From positions 1-64,000 of the forward strand of contig CAJTEY010000006.1 of NCBI GenBank assembly GCA_910575775.1: DNA of 64,000 bases, read 5' to 3'. The translations under genes and the position numbers were made by a program. Below are positions 62,187-64,000 of the stretch, one piece after another. The notes under the pieces are model-generated. The model saw only the letters and a program-made list of their open reading frames with translations. It ran no database searches and was not told the origin of the DNA. Position 1 is the first letter of the stretch, and each line of letters opens with the position of its first letter. This DNA is from Lachnospiraceae bacterium. Lineage in GTDB: Bacteria > Bacillota > Clostridia > Lachnospirales > Lachnospiraceae.

Positions 62187-63819
62187 AAGCAATGTAAAGA
62201 AACAGGGGATGACTGTGAGGGCGTATGTCGGGGAGAACAGGTCGTCATATCTGGTCATCAAATATAAGATGAACAATGTGGATGAGGAAACCTATATAGA
62301 GATGTTTCATGAACTGAAAAGAACAGGAGCATTTCTCAACGATTCCTATGATGATGACCTCTGGATATGCTTTGAAGATAAAGACAGTCCGACAAGGAGA
62401 CTATCTTTCTCCTTTTTGGAAGCGCATCCTCAGATGGAGAAAGCAGTAAAGAATTATCTGCTGGTAAAGCTGTATGTGCAGAAATGCAGGCTGCTCACTG
62501 TGACAAAAAGGCTGCTGCATATAAAGCACTTTATGGAAGATACAGATTTCGTTAACCCTGATCATGTGAAGGATTATCAGATGCTTATAGGAACATGGAA
62601 TGGAAACAAAAAACGGGAGGCGATTGCAATAAAAGAATTTCTGGAGTTTTCCAATCTTGACCATGCAGGGCTGTATTATGATCTGGTAAAAAATATCAAG
62701 AAAGCAGAGAACAATTACAGGGAGCTTCCAGATTTTCAGGGCGTCCTTATCTTTGACTATATCATAAACGACTATTGGGAGAAGATAAAGGATTCAGAGG
62801 ATAGATACAGACTGTTCCCTGTCATCTTATGGTGGAAACTTACGACAGCCATCCCCACAAGGCCTGTCGAGTTTTACAATTTAAAGAGGGACTGCATTTA
62901 TGAAAGAAATGGAAGGTACTTCTTTAAGATTGAAAGATTAAAGACAGAACTTGGCAAAAAGTTAGCGGTAAGCGATATTGTCACGGATTTTGAGATCAAT
63001 GAGGAACTATACTTCCTGATCCGTGACTATGTGGATTATTGTAACGGGATTGATGACTGCATCTATCTGATCTCGCCGCCGACCTGTGACATGATTTACA
63101 GAAATAAAGTCTTAAATACAAGACAGAAATTCATCACTGAAAAAATGAATATCTATTACCATGCCTTCCAGAAGGAAGTTGTGGAAGGGCAGTACCACTA
63201 TAAAATGGTCAGAAGCCGTATGACTAAAGACAGGGAGCTTCCTTATATCTATTATGGCGATACAAGGCATCTGGCGATCATGAATATGATGCTGCAGGGA
63301 GTAAACCCCATATACATAGCACAGATCGCAGGGCATCACACGCTCGATGCACAGGTGGGATATTATTCACATCTGGAAACAATCACTACGGCAAAGAGTT
63401 ACATCTTAAACCAGTTTATGAAGGGAAATAACCTGTTGAAAAGGCTTTCCAATGATGTCAATATGGGAGAAAAGGTTATCGAGAAGGAACTTTTGGGAGC
63501 TGATTATTTTGCCCTGCCCAAAGTTGCAAAGGGGCAGGGAAGATGCAGTTCCAAGAATATCCCTTATGAATGCAACCATAAATCCTGTCTTTTCTGTAAA
63601 TATTTCTTTCCAGAAAACGTGTCGGAAGACCTGCTTACCTACTATAAAGAAGAAAATGACAGGAATATGGCGTTTGTCAAAAAGTCACTGCAGAGCCTGA
63701 TCGGGCAGATAGACCTAAGAGACGATGCAGAATTACAGCAGAATGCTTTACAGCTTAGTGTTTTATTAAATCAGAAGATAGTGTTAGATTCATACCAATA
63801 TAAGGAGGAAAATAGATGA
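62173..63819 (+). CDS. Tyrosine recombinase 3 with C-terminal Cys cluster
   Basis: The 548-aa protein has Arg230 (AIPTRPVEFYNLKRD), a DTRHLAIMNMML motif with Arg365-His366, GHHTLDAQVGYYSH with His388 and Tyr397/398 as nucleophile candidates. Like the 620-aa protein it ends with a Cys cluster (CNHKSCLFCKYF). TTTTGGAGGAGATACAGA precedes ATG 62173. It overlaps the following TnpC-like gene by 4 bases. Its relation to Tn554 TnpB is likely, given the Cys tail. Confidence 0.9.
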   Translation: MIENRSNVKKQGMTVRAYVGENRSSYLVIKYKMNNVDEETYIEMFHELKRTGAFLNDSYDDDLWICFEDKDSPTRRLSFSFLEAHPQMEKAVKNYLLVKLYVQKCRLLTVTKRLLHIKHFMEDTDFVNPDHVKDYQMLIGTWNGNKKREAIAIKEFLEFSNLDHAGLYYDLVKNIKKAENNYRELPDFQGVLIFDYIINDYWEKIKDSEDRYRLFPVILWWKLTTAIPTRPVEFYNLKRDCIYERNGRYFFKIERLKTELGKKLAVSDIVTDFEINEELYFLIRDYVDYCNGIDDCIYLISPPTCDMIYRNKVLNTRQKFITEKMNIYYHAFQKEVVEGQYHYKMVRSRMTKDRELPYIYYGDTRHLAIMNMMLQGVNPIYIAQIAGHHTLDAQVGYYSHLETITTAKSYILNQFMKGNNLLKRLSNDVNMGEKVIEKELLGADYFALPKVAKGQGRCSSKNIPYECNHKSCLFCKYFFPENVSEDLLTYYKEENDRNMAFVKKSLQSLIGQIDLRDDAELQQNALQLSVLLNQKIVLDSYQYKEENR

Positions 63820-64000
63820 AAAACAATAAAGGCGGCAGGCCCGCAGGCTATACAAAAGAGCAGTTATTGGAGATACTGCTGCAGTACACAAAAGAACATC
63901 CCGACCAGACGATAAGGCTGTTTGAACTGGAGGCAGCCACAGGGATCAAAAGACATGTCTGGACTTACAATATGAAAGAGGAAATAGACAGGATCAACAG
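63816..64000 (+). CDS. Small TnpC-like protein, start only
   Basis: ATG 63816 follows TAAGGAGGAAAATAG and overlaps the recombinase stop (ATGA). The 61 visible codons read MKNNKGGRPAGYTKEQLLEI and then a helix-turn-helix-like stretch (IRLFELEAATGIKRHVW). Position and look match the small TnpC of Tn554-type elements, which helps orient excision and integration. It runs off the window. Confidence 0.7.
   Translation, partial: MKNNKGGRPAGYTKEQLLEILLQYTKEHPDQTIRLFELEAATGIKRHVWTYNMKEEIDRIN

Larger units (their letters stand above)
36970..64000. mobile_element. Large Tn554-like element, left end in ilvB, right end beyond the window
   Basis: The left end is set by the point where ilvB homology stops (about 36970). 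The rest of the window holds no host housekeeping gene. The right part carries tandem recombinase-family genes plus the start of a small TnpC-like gene, as in Tn554-type elements that move by tyrosine recombinases without terminal inverted repeats. Cargo: a minus-strand module (37.5-46.7 kb) and an AT-rich defence-like island (48-58.6 kb). No relaxase, coupling protein or type IV secretion genes seen. Visible length over 27 kb. Confidence 0.75.

Noticed and set aside
1..64000. CRISPR array
   Set aside because: No regularly spaced identical repeats of 25-40 bases were seen, and no cas gene is present.
36970..64000. Integrative conjugative element
   Set aside because: No relaxase, VirD4-type coupling ATPase or VirB4-type ATPase was found; RadC-type, SSB and J-domain proteins alone are not enough.

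Overview
The window looks like a chromosomal segment of a gut-type member of the Lachnospiraceae (Clostridia). Evidence: strong AAGGAGG-type ribosome binding sites, the gene families present (CPBP protease, FapA, ROK-controlled sugar ABC operon, BceAB-style ABC permease with two-component system, TenA-led thiamine operon, DUF5688, Rpn nuclease), and the mobile-element types. The species cannot be fixed from the sequence alone.

Layout, 1-36.9 kb (host backbone). The left edge carries the 5' end of an IS110-family transposase (minus strand) next to a GNAT acetyltransferase with an uncertain N terminus. Then follow a lipoprotein, an XRE regulator, a CPBP membrane protease, a MalY-type PLP enzyme, a chemoreceptor, an amidase, cutC, a YbaK-like deacylase, a GH36 alpha-galactosidase, a divergent MerR/MATE pair with a textbook 19-bp-spacer MerR promoter, fapA, a PIN-like protein, a broken GGDEF gene, a two-component system with an ABC transporter, and a macro-domain hydrolase. 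23.3-31.1 kb is one sugar operon: ROK regulator, two TIM-barrel isomerases, binding protein, ABC ATPase, permease and Gfo/Idh/MocA dehydrogenase. After a decayed transposase comes a thiamine salvage operon (tenA, thiN, thiD, thiE, HAD phosphatase, Nudix, TetR). It is preceded by two tandem TPP riboswitches, each with its own terminator.

36.97-64 kb (mobile element). An acetolactate synthase gene is cut after about 192 codons, and from there to the window's right edge the DNA looks like one large Tn554-like element. Its right part has tyrosine-recombinase-family genes in tandem plus the start of a small TnpC-like gene. Its left half is a minus-strand set: hypothetical proteins, an orphan antitoxin, an Rpn nuclease, a J-domain protein, a RadC-type JAB protein, a DUF262 protein with an acidic tail, SSB and DUF5688. 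No relaxase or conjugation genes were seen, so it does not look self-transmissible within this window.

48-58.6 kb is an AT-rich cargo island that reads as a defence island. It holds an Abi_2 (AbiD/AbiF-type) HEPN RNase with a roughly 70-nt small RNA driven by a perfect promoter just upstream, a BspA-like LRR protein, a membrane HEAGH metalloprotease candidate, a 23-codon AbiH fossil, a membrane protein paired with an OLD-family ATPase/TOPRIM nuclease, and an unrecognised pair (830-aa P-loop NTPase plus 209-aa membrane-anchored protein). The Abi_2/small-RNA unit and the last pair are the best candidates for an interesting or undescribed system.
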